Assembly (NCBI GenBank): GCA_963281255.1
Contig: OY725489.1
Location: 2,914,001-2,978,000 of the forward strand
DNA: 64,000 bases
DNA from: Aphrocallistes beatrix
Lineage: Eukaryota > Porifera > Hexactinellida > Sceptrulophora > Aphrocallistidae
Direction of reading: 5' to 3'
In this document: piece by piece, positions 41,349-53,092 of the stretch
Position numbering within the stretch: the first letter of the stretch is position 1
How the letters are laid out: every line of letters starts with the position of its first letter
Program-made: the position numbers and the translations under genes
Notes under the pieces: model-generated
What the model was told of the DNA's origin: nothing
Seen by the model: the letters and a program-made list of their open reading frames with translations, nothing else
The model's database searches: none

Positions 41349-42809
41349 ACATACGACATAATGGGGTCTTTGGGTAGCCCAGTGAGTTCATTACGCATAT
41401 GACATAGTGGGGTCTTTCGGTACCCCAGTGAGTTTATTACGCATATGACATAGTGGGGTCTTTCGGTACCCCAGTGAGTATATTACGCATACGACATAGT
41501 GGGGTCTTTCGGTACCCCAGTGAGTTGATTACGCATATGACATAGTGGGGTCTTTCGGTACCCCAGTGAGTATATTACGCATACTACATAGTGGGGTCTT
41601 TCGGCACCCCAGTGAGTTTATTTCGCATATGACATAGTGGGGTCTTTCGGTACCCCAGTGAGTTGATTACGCATATGACATAGTGGGGTCTTTCGGTACC
41701 CCAGTGAGTTTATTACGCATACGACATAGTGGGGTCTTTCGGTACCCCAGTGAGTATATTTCGCATACGACATAGTGGGGTCTTTCGGTACCCCAGTGTG
41801 TATATTACGCATACGACATAGTGGGGTCTTTTGGTACCCCAGTGAGTATATTACGCATATGACATAGTGGGGTCTTTCGGAACCCCAGTGAGTTTATTAC
41901 GCATATGACTTAGTGGGGTATTTCGGTACCCCAGTGAGTATATTACGCATACGACATAGTGGGGTCTTTCGGTACCCCAGTGAGTTTATTACGCATATGA
42001 CATAGTGGGGTCTTTCGGTACCCCAGTGAGTATATTACGCATACGACATAGTGGGGTCTTTCGGTACCCCAGTGAGTTTATTTCGCATATGACATAGTGG
42101 GGTCTTTCGGTCCCCAGTGAGTTGATTACGCATATGACATAGTGGGGTATTTCGGTACCCCAGTGAGTATATTACGCATACGACATAGTGGGGTCTTTCG
42201 GTACCCCAGTGAGTTTATTACGCATATGACATAGTGGGGTCTTTCGGTACCCCAGTGAGTTGATTACGCATATGACATAGTGGGGTCTTTCGGTACCCCA
42301 GTGAGTATATTACGCATACGACATAGTGGGGTCTTTCGGTACCCCAGTGAGTTTATTACGCATATGACATAGTGGGGTCTTTCGTCACCCCAGTGAGTTT
42401 ATTACGCATATGACTTAGTGGGGTCTTTCGGCACCCCAGTGAGTATATTACGCATACGACATAGTGGGGTCTTTCGGTACCCCAGTGAGTTTATTACGCA
42501 TATGACTTAGTGGGGTCTTTCGTCACCCCAGTGAGTTTATTACGCATATGACATAGTGGGGTCTTTCGGCACCCCAGTGAGTATATTACGCATACGACAT
42601 AGTGGGGTCTTTCGGTACCCCAGTGAGTTTATTACGCATATGACTTAGTGGGGTCTTTCGGTACCCCAGTGAGTATATTACGCATACGACATAGTGGGGT
42701 CTTTCGGTACCCCAGTGAGTTTATTACGCATATGACATAGTGGGGTCCTTTTGTACCCCAATATTGGTAGGGGTCTTTGAATACCCCACCCTGGCAGACA
42801 CGGGTTAAT
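41349..42809 (-). repeat. 46-bp tandem array, ~30 units, ending in piggyBac-type GGGTTAA
   Basis: About 30 copies of GACATAGTGGGGTCTTTCGG-TACCCCAGTGAGTNNATTACGCATAY. Each carries the stem-loop TGGGGT...ACCCCA. Unit variants alternate (GAGTATATTACGCATAC / GAGTTTATTACGCATATG / GAGTTGATT), indicating amplification in blocks of two to three. The array ends at about 42764. A variant copy and GACACGGGTTAA (42798-42809) follow, which is the inverse of the TTAACCC end at 757. The array is therefore the expanded subterminal region of a piggyBac-type element (inference). Frames within it are artefacts of the repeat. Confidence 0.9.
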
Positions 42810-43662
42810 AAATTCGGTCCCTCAGGGTTTTCTTAATTGTATTAAGAGGGGTGTACTTGGGACACACTCAGTACCTATCCCCGAAAATAGTGATCCAATC
42901 TGCGGGGGTAGAAATCATATTGACATGATTTTTACACTTTATAGTAGCTCAATAATTTGCTGATGTAACTTTCACAGAAAGTACCATCAGCAAGAGTCCG
43001 GTTGTCCTGAAAAATCTTACATCCTGTGACATGGTTGGGTAACAATCTAAGGTAAAATCGCTTCCGGATGAGCTGCATACATACGACCTATCATAGTACC
43101 ATGCTCCTTAACTATCACCTTCCATTTGCAATTAGACTTGTCCCAGTCAAACCCATCGGGGAAATTCCCTAGCGTAATGGAATTTCTGGTTTGCAATAGA
43201 CTATTCAGCTAGAGTGGTGTGCCTTTCTCGGTTCAAGGCAACTTCAACATTAGTTGGTTCATCGAAATAAGCTGACTGCTGATGCAGACATGTGGCAGAT
43301 TCGCATGGTACTCATATGCAAAGATACAACAACAGGCTTCTGTGGCAAACACATACCTGCCCTCTAGGTAGGTCGCTATTTCGTCCATGCACTTTTTAGT
43401 TCCGGCAGCATCTGCCTCCTCACCACCTGACTGAAACTCTACAATAGCTCCATCGTGTCCTTTATACACGTATTTATACTATGTCATTCAATAAGTCTTG
43501 AGGATTGAGTTGTATTTCGTATTATCGCTGTAAAGTTCTCATCCTTCATCTATAATTTAAGCTTAAATCTTATCTTTAAATGTTCCAAATTATAGGCTGA
43601 TTGAATGAAAACTCAGAATTTTCTAGCTTTTCACATCACATGTATTTCAGCATACTGAATAA

Positions 43663-43729
43663 AATTGTCATCTTTAGAAGCCATTTTCTACAATTGTAGA
43701 AAATGGCTTCTAAAGATGACAATTTCAAT
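43663..43729. repeat. ~33-bp arm palindrome over the mariner start codon
   Basis: AAATTGTCATCTTTAGAAGC... and ...GCTTCTAAAGATGACAATTT are inverted copies meeting at ACAATTGT near 43695. The right arm contains the transposase ATG (43703) and first codons. The left arm is therefore an inverted duplication of coding sequence placed in the leader. The other mariner copy (5171-5412) lacks it. Confidence 0.85.
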
Positions 43730-44750
43730 TTGAAATGGAGAACGTACATTGATTTCGAACAAAACTAAATATCCAGTGCTTACTGATTCACAATGAGTGC
43801 GAGAGATACTAGGCATGGATTATCCTTCCAATCCACCACTGAACGATGGGCTGCACGATTTAGGTCGGAGATACTGATGTGGCAGTTTTACCTCGCTCAG
43901 GAAGACCGATATCCGTCAGCACTCCAGAGAATGTTGCAATAATTGAGAGAATGGTGATGGAAGACAGGTTTTTAACAGTCGATCATATAGCGCATAGTAT
44001 GGAGATGTCATCGGGAGCAATTCACTCAATTCTGAGCATTCGATTTGGCTACCGATCAATTTGTGGCAAATGGGTCCCGCATATTCTCAGTGAGAAACAA
44101 AGGCTCACCCAAGTGAATACAGCCAATAAATTCTTGGAAACATATGATAAGTGTGATTCTAGGCGCCTATCAGAAATTATAACTGGTGATACACTTGGAT
44201 ACCGTTTTCCACTCCATATAGCAAGTATAAAATGCGATCGTGGATGAAAGGAGATGAAAAACCGGCACAAGTTCTCAGGCCCGACTTCAGAAACCCGAAG
44301 GTAATGTATACAATTTTCTTCAACGCGGCGGTATTGTATTACAATAATAATAATAATAATATACATTTATATAGCGCAGATTCCATATTAATATGTTCAA
44401 GTGATTAAAAATGTAAATGAGGCTCGTCCAAAGGCTGGAATGAGAGGTATAAAATTATTGATTGATAATGCCAGTTCCCACACAGCCAAGTTTATCCATT
44501 TTTTTTGAATCTGAGAGGATATAATTACTTCCTCACTCTCCATACTCACCAGACCTAGCTCCCTGTGATTTTTGGCTCTTTCCAAAGGTGAAAATCTATC
44601 TTCAGGGTAAAGAATTTGACACGAGACAAGCACTCGGAACTTCTTTATACCAGTACTTCAAATCCATCCCGGAAGAAGAGTACAGAAAAGTGTTTGTTCA
44701 GTGGGTTGAAAGATTGAGAAAGTGTGTCAGTAGGAGGGGATTACTTTGAA
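43703..44750 (+). pseudogene. mariner transposase, several frameshifts
   Basis: Begins MASKDDNFNLKWRTYIDF, then a stop. Readable parts are TTERWAARFRSEI (helix-turn-helix), RSGRPISVSTPENVAIIERM (second helix-turn-helix), ITGDTLGYRF with the first catalytic Asp, LLIDNASSHTAKFIHF with the second, and SPYSPDLAPCDFWLFPKVK with the third. The distance between the last two (100 nt) fits DD34D after correcting a small deletion. The frame ends CVSRRGLL near 44750. An (AAT)n run (44340-44360) lies inside. Non-functional. Confidence 0.9.
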
Positions 44751-46195
44751 TAAATAATATACTACATTAGTCTCTATAGTGTATACACTTACTTTTGTGA
44801 TATGACCCGCAAGACTTTTTGAATGCCCTGGTATATAGATACTTTACTGCAATCACTGTACTACAAATTTCTACTTTAATATGAGCAATATTATACTTTA
44901 ACAACAAAAATTGATTGTAAGACAGAACCCATCTATTGTCTAGCTTATCCCCACCCACATTAACAGCATGGCCGTCATTTAAAAGATGATATGGTGGGTG
45001 CCCATCTTCAGAGGTTGTAGTGACTACTGAAAACGCCTTTGGGAATTCCTTAGAGCACCTCCTATTTTTTAGGAGGTAGCGCTCTTTTTGGCTACTCCAA
45101 ATGGACAGTGCATCATACAGCGTTTAACAATAGCGTGCATTAGAGGTTAGAGAATTGGGTCAGGAACCTCAGGACACTCAGCGGTTCCCTAGGCTTATCC
45201 ATATCTGAGAGTATAATCAAAATGTGAGCGTGAGGGAGACCTCTCATCTGGAATTCTAAGTGTTAACATGAGCAAGGGGTTTACCCATGACATCCAAATA
45301 TGATTATTCTTCTAACTTCAATCTAAAGACACTAACTATTATAACTACTAAATCAATGCGTTCAGACACTTTCTGATTTAATATGAGAAGTACGGATTAA
45401 TCTCCTCTCATTGCGAATTACATGTACATGCAATGAAATAGTCTGGCTTACCGTATTTCCCGACTATACTCATTGCATCCTGGTACAACTCGAAAATCTG
45501 CCAAGGAGAGCCAGTATAGGAGGAGGGAAGCACTATCTTACGTCCCAACTCTCTGGAGTCTACGTCACCCGCAGCGACTGCATCAGCCAATCCACAGTAA
45601 AGATCCACATGAATTTTCTTCTGATTGGTCCTGATGTAGTTGAGTCGCTACTGCTCAATCTTGGCGTATACATCCACTGCATACTGATGGAACAGTCTAC
45701 CACTGAGGTGTAAAGGTGAGGAATATTGATATGCCAGACATTCTCACCTAGAGGGAATTACAAAACATATTGCAGTGCATCGTGCGCATGGTCAGTCTCG
45801 GTAAATGCTGGTGAACCCCCTTCGCGCAAACAGCACTATATCCCTGCTGGCGACCTCTTCTCAATAACCTTCATTCGGTAGGATGACAGCTATTTCCTGA
45901 GCAAGTGGGAGATTTATAACGTCGATAATCTGGACACCCGTCTGCTTTGAACACCATTCTTACGTCAGCTCCTCCCTACTCTCGCATCAGATCTAGTCCC
46001 TGTTCTAAAAATCCTACATAAGGGTGAACCTCATGCAGCATATGCTGCAATCCTTTTAGCTCAGTCAGCGATACAGCTGTATGTCATACTGCCACTTGAA
46101 TGCTCGTCGACTATGCTATCAGGGACATTTTTGGCAATAATTGACCGGGTGAAATTCTCGACTATGCGAGATTGTGTCCAAGCGATTTCGCTACA

Positions 46196-46697
46196 TCTGA
46201 TTTAGTGGGGTCTTTAGGTACCCCAATAACTTCACGACATCAACCTAAAATATCTTAGTGGGGTCTTTTGGTGCCTCAACGATTTAACGACATCAACTTA
46301 ATGTAACTTGGTGTTGTCTCTAAGTACCCCAGTTACTTGACAACATCTGAGTCGAGCAACTTAGTGGGGTCTTATGGGTACCCCAGCTACTTGACAACAT
46401 CTACGTAGAGTAACTCACTGGGGTCTTTAGGTACCCCAGTGACTTCACGACATCAACGTAAAGTATCTTAGTGGGGTCTTTGGGAACCCCAATGATTTCA
46501 CGACATATACTTAAAGTAACTTAGTGGGTCTTTAGGTACCCCAATTACTTCACGACATCACATAGAGTATCTTAGTGGGGTCTTTTGGTAAACCAGTTAC
46601 TTGACAACATCTGCGTAGAGAAACTTATTGGGGTCTTTATTCATCCCAAAATTGTCTTCGGGTCCCATTTGACCCCATCTATTATTATACGGGTTAA
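46196..46697 (-). repeat. ~54-bp tandem array, ~9 units, ending in GGGTTAA
   Basis: Units TTAGTGGGGTCTTTAGGTAC-CCC...TTCACGACATCAA... share the AGTGGGGTCTTT-GGTACCCCA core with the arrays at 955-1245 and 41349-42764 but have a different spacer. The array ends CCCATTTGACCCCATC...TACGGGTTAA (46691-46697). It begins directly beside the upstream edge of the Helitron remnant. Probably another piggyBac-type end of a sister family. Confidence 0.8.
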
Positions 46698-47627
46698 ACA
46701 CGATTTTGGCAATTTTCTAAGCTGTTTTAAGCCTTCTTCTAAATGTTACTAATGTAGAATTTTGTGTAGAACTGAGAGTAGTACGAGTTGATAATTTTTC
46801 AATTGAATGTTGTTACATTCCTACGTTGCTATGGTAATGCATTTTGATCAGTTTGAGCCATATCCTGCAAACTGTAAGAACTAGGTCTTCAAATTTTATC
46901 GTATTTGATAGGCAATTGGCTGCTTCCTATTAGGTAATAATACACATTAAACTTCTAAATTCACAGACTATAGAGTTATGCGACAATTTAGTGTTTTGGT
47001 CACATTCTTTTTGTCACATCAAAACAGTAACTGGGGTATTATTTTTTTGAATTAACGCACATTAGAAAAAATAAACTAAATAAAACATTAGACAACATTA
47101 TAAAACTGATTTAATTATTAAAAAATCCCTTTTTAGTTTCCAGGGTCACCAGGTTTCTTCTCTCTGTTCCCTCATTTCGTGCCTGAGAAGACGACCTTCA
47201 TTCAGAATAGCCATCCATTCTCGCAACTCGTAGGTACTTATATTTAGTCGAAATAACGTCGATAATCTGGACACACGTCTGCTTGTTGAATTGAAGTTAT
47301 GATAAAAATTGTGATGGTTGACCTATTTATACTTTTTTCAATATGTGACCAAGAAATTTGGACTTCCCACTCCTGTTAATCTGTCTACATATCTGCAATG
47401 TCATCTTCGAATGCAGTGGATAAACAACAATCTGGACTTCTTCCCACTCTTGCTAATCCGTGTCAACCCCCTTCGTTCGCTTCGCTCACTCGGGGGTAAA
47501 TGGTGCTTCGCACCAAACTTATAGTATTCTCTCTCTGACAGCACACCACCCTCGACTGCAGTATCGCTCCCATCGCAATTTATTATACCTCATCTCTATC
47601 CCCACCTTACCACCTGTACCCCGTGGA
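46698..47627. other. No gene; short duplicated and hairpin segments
   Basis: Bases 47271-47300 repeat AACGTCGATAATCTGGACAC seen in the Helitron Rep at 45919, so a small Rep fragment may be present around 47130-47300. Bases 47455-47515 contain CTTCGTTCGCTTCGCTCACT hairpins reminiscent of the MITE at 214-644. Nothing else is recognised. Confidence 0.45.
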
Positions 47628-48665
47628 CATTCAACCAAGATGTCCTTCAGCTATATCAATGCTCGCACAAATCTTCCTAAAAAACAAATCTTCCTATTTC
47701 GTTGACCACATCTCTGATCACACTCCTGACATCCTCGCAATAACAGAGATCTGGCTAACGACTATGGATGATGCGGCACGAGCTGAATGTACCCCACCAG
47801 GATACATCCTTCTTGACCAAGTGAGACAAACTCCGCAGACTGAACTCTATGTAGAAACAATATTCGGATCCGTATCATCGTCATCTACAACCTCCCTTTT
47901 CAGCGAATCACCGTTCCCAACTCTACTTTCATCAGCGGATTCTCCTCCTTTCTCGAATCAGTGGCCATCTGTTCCGAACCAGTCATTATTACCGGGGATT
48001 TCAACATACATATGGACAATCAATCTGATTCAACACAGTTCAGAGAGCTTCTGGAGACCTTTTTTCTTGTTCAAAATGTTCGCCAACCAACACATTAAAA
48101 GGGACACACATTAGACCTCATCATCATCCGTTCATCTGATCAAATCTTTTCATCTGATACTGGCTCTGACGAACTCTTCTCCGACCATTTCTCCATCTCA
48201 TGTTCATTGACTCTTCAAAAACCAAGTCTTGAAGCCAAGTGAAATCACTACCCACCCCAAGACTAATGATCTACAACCCTTGACGATCTTGCTTCTTCAG
48301 ATCTCTGTTGCATTCCTCCTGATTATGCACTGCTTGACTCGTACAACATCAAAAGGCTTTCTACGAAAAACATGCTCCACCAAAAAGAGACCATCATTAC
48401 TCGCTGCCTAGTCCCTTGGTTTAATATAGCCACCAAACAGTCCAACCAAGTGAAGAGAAAATCAGAAGTGAAGTGGCGGGCGCCTCACGCGTGACCCTGA
48501 CGATCTAGCCGACTACCACAGAAAAAGAATCCTTGCCACCTCCTTGATTAACAATGAGCATTGTCAGTTCTACTCCCAGTGAGTTAGTGAGAACTGTGAA
48601 AATAAACGGCTCCTTTTCCAGAAGGCTAAGAAACTGCTTGGACTCAAACAATACACATCAACGCC
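47628..48665 (+). pseudogene. LINE (L2/CR1-like) endonuclease region, decayed
   Basis: A non-LTR retrotransposon apurinic-like endonuclease nicks target DNA for reverse transcription. Blocks across frames are SYINARTNL, then FVDHISDHTPDILAITEIWL (catalytic Glu in TEIWL), GYILLDQVRQT, and ITGDFNIHMDN (47990-48020, with the conserved Asp/Asn). A PTH-KGHTLDLIIIRSSDQ-like block follows at 48095-48145, then SDHFSISCSL (catalytic SDH). A basic linker follows (NQVKRKSEVKWR, about 48440) up to QKAKKLLGLKQYT at 48650. Reverse transcriptase is absent; the hAT element starts at about 48660. Many stops and shifts; 5' and 3' truncated. Confidence 0.8.
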
Positions 48666-51317
48666 GGAGGCGTAGCCAAGGGCATGCCAGGGCCTGCTTG
48701 CAGGCCCACACTAAAAGTCCGCAGGCCCACTGCAGGCCCTTCATTAGGTCCATCTGCAGACCCTATTGCTACCCCTGACGAATTTCAGAGTTTTTGACAT
48801 TTAATACTAATTATTTCCATGAGCCTACATCATGGAACCCTCTATACAAACTATCTGCTTATACGGATATGAATCTCTCTTTTGGTTATTGTCTTTCCCT
48901 GTCACTTATTATTGTCCCATTGCTTTACAGTATTTGTGGAAAGTGACATATTGAAGCTTGTGTATGCATCTACTACTCAGATCTTTGGATAATTGCTTCG
49001 AATAATCAGAATGTATTTTGTAATGAATTAATGTTTTCAGTGGATGACAACGACAGCGACAACATTGTGGACGACATTGTTCCCACTCCAAATAAGCAGG
49101 GGATATTTGATGACATTGTTCATCTCATACTTGAAGATATATCACAGGACAAACTACAGACTTCATGTCAACCTGAACCGGCTAAGCATTTGCTATTAGC
49201 AGTTAAGCATGGCAAAACGTTCCAGGTGAAGTGGTACATTGACATATCATGGTTGGAGTATTCCATGTCAAAATCTCGAGCTTTCTGCTTTTGTTGTCGG
49301 CATTTTCCCACTCATCGCACCGGCATGGTATGGACTAGAGATGGATTCTGCAGCTGGAATAATGGGGAAAAGCCAATAGCATGAAGAAGGAGACGGACAC
49401 AAAGATAGTATGGCAGCTTGGACTGCCATGAAGACCGCAAAGCTTGGGATCAAGTCTCTGGTAAACGAATCATATGCAACAGAAATCAAACAAAACCGAG
49501 AATATCTCGGAGCAGTTATTAATGTTGTTCTTCTGCTCGGGAAACAAGGATTGGCCTTCAGAGGACATCTAGAAGGTGAATTTAGCATTAATAAAGGCAA
49601 TTTGTTTTAAGCACTTTATAGTCCCTTTATCAAAGTATTCAGGAATTGTGGATCAAAAACTTCAAAGAAAAACAGAAAAAATGTTAAATAGACATCCCCA
49701 GACATCCAAAATGGCCTTATTAAGATTATAGCCTCTAGAGTGCTACGTGAGCTCGTGAATGAAGTCATTCTGCTCGATTCTTCAGCCTACAAGTTGATGA
49801 AACAAATTTCAATTTACTTGAGATACATTCTGAATAATGAACCACATGAAGAATTCCTCAATTTCAAACCTGCTAATGAGCTAAATGCTCAAAGTCTGTT
49901 TGATGTCATTTTGGAAACTCTTCCCAAAGAAGGTGTCGGTATACAACCGTGTGTTTCGCAGTCTTACGATGGAGCTTCAGTGATGTCAGGGCACTTGTCG
50001 GGCGTAAGGAGACTCATGACCGATATGGTTCCAGGCTGCTTCTACATCCACTGCAATGCACACAAGATGAATCTTTGCATAGTGGACTGTGTTAAAGGTA
50101 TTGGTCAGGTTGCAGATTTTTTAAAGTTCTTCAGAGACTATAGATATTAATGAGTGGTTCTGCGGTTCATAAAGTATTTTCAGAAAAGCTAAAGGACGCT
50201 AATAAGAACCACAAAGCTGGTGATGAATTCAAACTAACCTTAAAAAGGCATTCTGATACTAGATGGACAAGTCAGTTTGAGTCATGCAGGGCAGCACACT
50301 CTTCCATGGGATTTATTGTCGAAGCCCTTGAGCAGTTCTACAGTATTGATGAGAGAAACGCTGAAAGACGAATTGTAGCCGACAGACTATGATCAGAGAT
50401 CACTTCAACATTAATGATACATCTTGTCCTGTTTGAAGAGATTTTAAGAACCACATCCGCTCTTGCAAGGTATCTTCAGGGCAAGACATTGGACTCGCCA
50501 GTGCTTTGCATCAAATCAAAAAGGTTGAAATACAATTCGCTACCGCTAGGCGTGATGTCGTATCGCCAAACAGTCTTTGGCAGACCATTTGGGTAATTGC
50601 TCAATCTATCATTAGCAAAATGGAGTTACCAAAACCTGTTCCTCTTTTCTTTCGGCAGACGAGATACCAGACGGCGGCTGATCATGAAAATCCTAACTCA
50701 GAGGATGATTATCTTCGTTCTTTTCTATCCAGTTATAGACCGAATCTTGATTGAATTCAGAACTCGATTTTCACACAGAAATATGGATGTCTACAAAGGG
50801 CTTCTTGCGCTGAATCCATTGGATCGAACATTTCTCGACTCAGATGCTATTCTTGGTTTGGGAGCACATTTTGCGGAGCCAACTGGTCCCATTAAAATGC
50901 AATATCTTAAAAATGATGCTGCTGCAATCGGAAGAGTAATTGAAAGCCGCAAGGCTACTGGTTAATACATTCCCAAGAGCATGGTCGAAATTCTTTCATC
51001 TCTTCATTATCTTAAAGAAGCTATCTCAGAATTATATGTTCTTCTCAGTATAGCGATAACGTTTCCCATCACTACAGCATCCTGTGAGAGAAGTTTTTCA
51101 GTATTGAAAAGGATTAAAAATGGGTTAAGAACGACTAGTACTCATGATAGGATAGGAAATTTGGGTGCTTTAGCTATTTGTTCACATTGCGCCGAAGCAA
51201 TAGCAATAGCTGGCATCATCTCTGATTTCAAGGCCTTAGGGCCAGAAGGGAAAAGAAAAATAGCTCTTAGAGTGCTGATTGGGTTACTACTGGGTTACTA
51301 CAATTGTTACATTTTTA
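48660..51317 (+). mobile_element. hAT (ZMYM1-like) transposon remnant
   Basis: The 5' side begins CAACGCCGGAGGCGTAGCCA, resembling hAT ends of the CAG-GGCGTAGC type. It interrupts the LINE fragment. The 3' end is not found: coding sequence runs to about 51310, where a GC-hairpin copy abuts. Confidence 0.6.
49031..51310 (+). pseudogene. hAT transposase with TTF zinc finger and DUF4371-type core
   Basis: Blocks in order: KHGKTFQVKWYIDISWLEYS and AFCFCCRHFPTHRT (TTF-type zinc finger, 49210-49315), then ESYATEIKQNREYLGAVINV (49465-49520). Next come SQSYDGASVMSGHLSGVRRL and CFYIHCNAHKMNLCIVDC (49960-50090), a hallmark of ZMYM1/DUF4371 hATs, with the catalytic-region Asp in YDGASVM. Then SDTRWTSQFESC and, at the C terminus, ASCERSFSVLKRIKNGLR with LGALAIC (51080-51180), the hAT dimerisation motif. 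At least four frame breaks (near 49385, 49620, 50150 and 50400) make it inactive. Confidence 0.88.
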
Positions 51318-51663
51318 ACAATTAAGCAACACAGTTATTCGGGCATAACTCAGCCATTATAGGAGATAGAAGGCTGAAATTTTAATAGAATCTGTATATT
51401 AACACGTCTCACATATGATACAACTATCATCAAAAAATGATGACTCAATACTCTGCAATGACGTCATCGTTACTCATCAAATTTTTGAAAATTGACAATT
51501 TGGTGTTTTTCGAGTGATATCGATTTTAAAACTAAGATGGACATATTTAGAGAAGATATATCGCGTTTAATTAACCAAAGTCACCTCCAGGCGACCGAAG
51601 GGAGCCTCTGGCGGACACAAAGTGTCCGCCAGCCGCGCAGCGCAAGCAAGCGAAGCGCGCTTG
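51318..51663 (+). mobile_element. GC-hairpin family copy, 5' truncated
   Basis: Starts within the element interior (ACAGTTATTCGGGCATAACT) and ends at the CAAGCG...CGCTTG hairpin followed by T. It is one member of an opposed pair with 51723-52230. Confidence 0.75.
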
Positions 51664-51670
51664 TATATAA

Positions 51671-51722
51671 AATATATCCTTACTATTAAAACTCGATTAA
51701 TGTTTGTGTATATATATATATA
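51671..51722. repeat. Isolated GC-hairpin 5' terminal motif between opposed copies
   Basis: ATATCCTTACTATTAAAACTC and GATTAATGTTTGTG followed by (TA)n link the two hairpin ends. This is the start sequence of the family without its body, in the orientation of the left copy, running straight into the opposed hairpin end. Confidence 0.6.
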
Positions 51723-52230
51723 CAAGCAGGCTTCGCTTGCTTGCACTGCGCGGCTGGCGGACACTTTGTGTCGCCCGGAGGCTCCCTTCGGTCGCCTGGG
51801 GTCACATTGGTTAATTATAGGGGAGATAACATCTCTAAATACATCTGTAAATCAGTAAAATCACCAAATTTATCAATTTTAAAAATTTTTATGAGTAATG
51901 ATGACGTCATAACAAAGTGATGAGTCACCATTTTTGATGACAGTTGTTCCGTATGTGAGATATATTAATATACATAATCTATTAAAATATCTCCTATAAT
52001 GGCTGAGTTATGCTCGAATAACTGTATTGCTTAACTTTTTAAAATGTGACAATGACGTCCTATTTCCATGATGAGTCGACATTTTGCTCTGAGCTCAGAA
52101 CTAACTGGAGCCACAGCCAAAAGACTCCCACATGCCAAAAATCAGCTTTCTGCACCTGGCAGTTTCTTCAATCAATTCGTTACATATATATACATATAAA
52201 TAAATATTAATCGAGTTTTAATAGTAAGGA
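51723..52230 (-). mobile_element. GC-hairpin family copy, 508 bp
   Basis: Hairpin end CAAGCAGGCTTCGCTTGCTT at the left, preceded by A. The end ...TTAATCGAGTTTTAATAGTA-AGGA at the right is followed by T. Complete at both ends on the minus strand. The region from 52231 to 53090 has an (ATT)n run at 52236-52266 and no recognised gene. Confidence 0.8.
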
Positions 52231-53092
52231 TTTTATTATTTTTATTATTATTATTATTATTATTAAATTATTACTATTATTAAATATTAAAAATATTTTG
52301 TCAAATCAATTATTTAGGAATTTTTGATCCAAATAATTTTCTGTTTTAAAGGTTGCTTTTATTTGAAAATCGGACTTCGCTAGAAGCTCAATCGGAGTAT
52401 TTTACGTATTTTTAAATACGTTTGTGTTTAAAATATGAATGTTCTTTTATTTGCTACTACCATGCTATTACCACAAATCTTACTTTTATATTCTATTCCA
52501 TGGTACAATTACAATTAGTAAGAGTGATTAAAAACTTCCAATGCGAATATTGTTATCCATGGTTTAAGGTATGGCTCCATTGAGTTCAGATACCAAAGAC
52601 ATAATGTTGACACTCGAGATTGACCCCACAAATACCCCACGAGTTGCGAGTTTGCGATTTCTGATTGGAGAGTTTTCTCAAGGAAGTCCAGTGTCCTAAG
52701 TGTAGCGTCAGTACCCAAGTTAGACCCCTCGTCCCTTAAGAGCCTAACTCAGACCCACGGAGATGCCACGATTTGTGCGTTCCCAGTTATGAGTTGTGAC
52801 TTGAGATTTGTAAGTTACGACTTTTAAATAATAGGTAAAATATTGTTATTTATTTTCATTGCTTGAGCCGATAATTGCATCGACAAGTGTTGCCGCCCTC
52901 CCTTCTAGGTGATGAGATCATATAGGAAATATCATCATTAATTCTCAGAAAAGTGATGTGTATATATGAACGCAATAGATAGTTGACGAATATAACTGGA
53001 AAGCATTCCAATATTGTAAGTTTAGCAGATATTAAAACAACAAGTTAGTGACTATGAAAATAATTTCAAAAATGTAATAACTAGGCATTTTA

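Larger units (their letters stand above)
43479..44831 (+). mobile_element. mariner (DD34D) transposon, 1353 bp, inside the Helitron Rep
   Basis: Inverted ends with CATTCAAWAAGTCTTG at 43484-43500 and 44811-44826, TA at both edges (43477-43478, 44832-44833). Length matches mariner. The insertion lies between two codons' worth of Rep sequence, and collapsing the TA duplication rejoins KYLY with KYVYKGHDG. Confidence 0.93.
42950..45960 (-). pseudogene. Helitron Rep (HUH nuclease) remnant, split by a mariner
   Basis: Helitrons move by rolling-circle replication using a Rep-helicase protein. On the minus strand, across frames, are TGVQIIDVINLPLAQEIAVI (about 45930), YVL*FPLGENVWHINIPH (about 45750), and DLYCGLADAV followed by LPSSYTGSPWQIFELYQDAM (45600-45450). 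The Rep motif FQMRGLPHAHILI comes next, with the two metal-binding His as HAH at 45224-45232. Downstream is NRWVLSYNQFLLLKYN, then VKYLY at the mariner border. The frame resumes at 43478 as YKYVYKGHDGAIVE, then RYVFATEACCCIFAYEYHAN and RFYLRLLPNHVTGCKIFQDN. Many frameshifts and stops are present. The helicase half is absent; the tandem array begins 150 bp further on. Confidence 0.9.

Noticed and set aside
41618-41812. Open reading frame of repeated GVPKDPTMSYAK-like units
   Set aside because: It is a translation of the 46-bp tandem array; the unit is not a multiple of three, and frames stay open only by chance.
41349-42764. CRISPR array (regular repeats about 46 bp apart)
   Set aside because: There are no unique spacers: the whole unit repeats, and the context is eukaryotic transposons with no cas genes.
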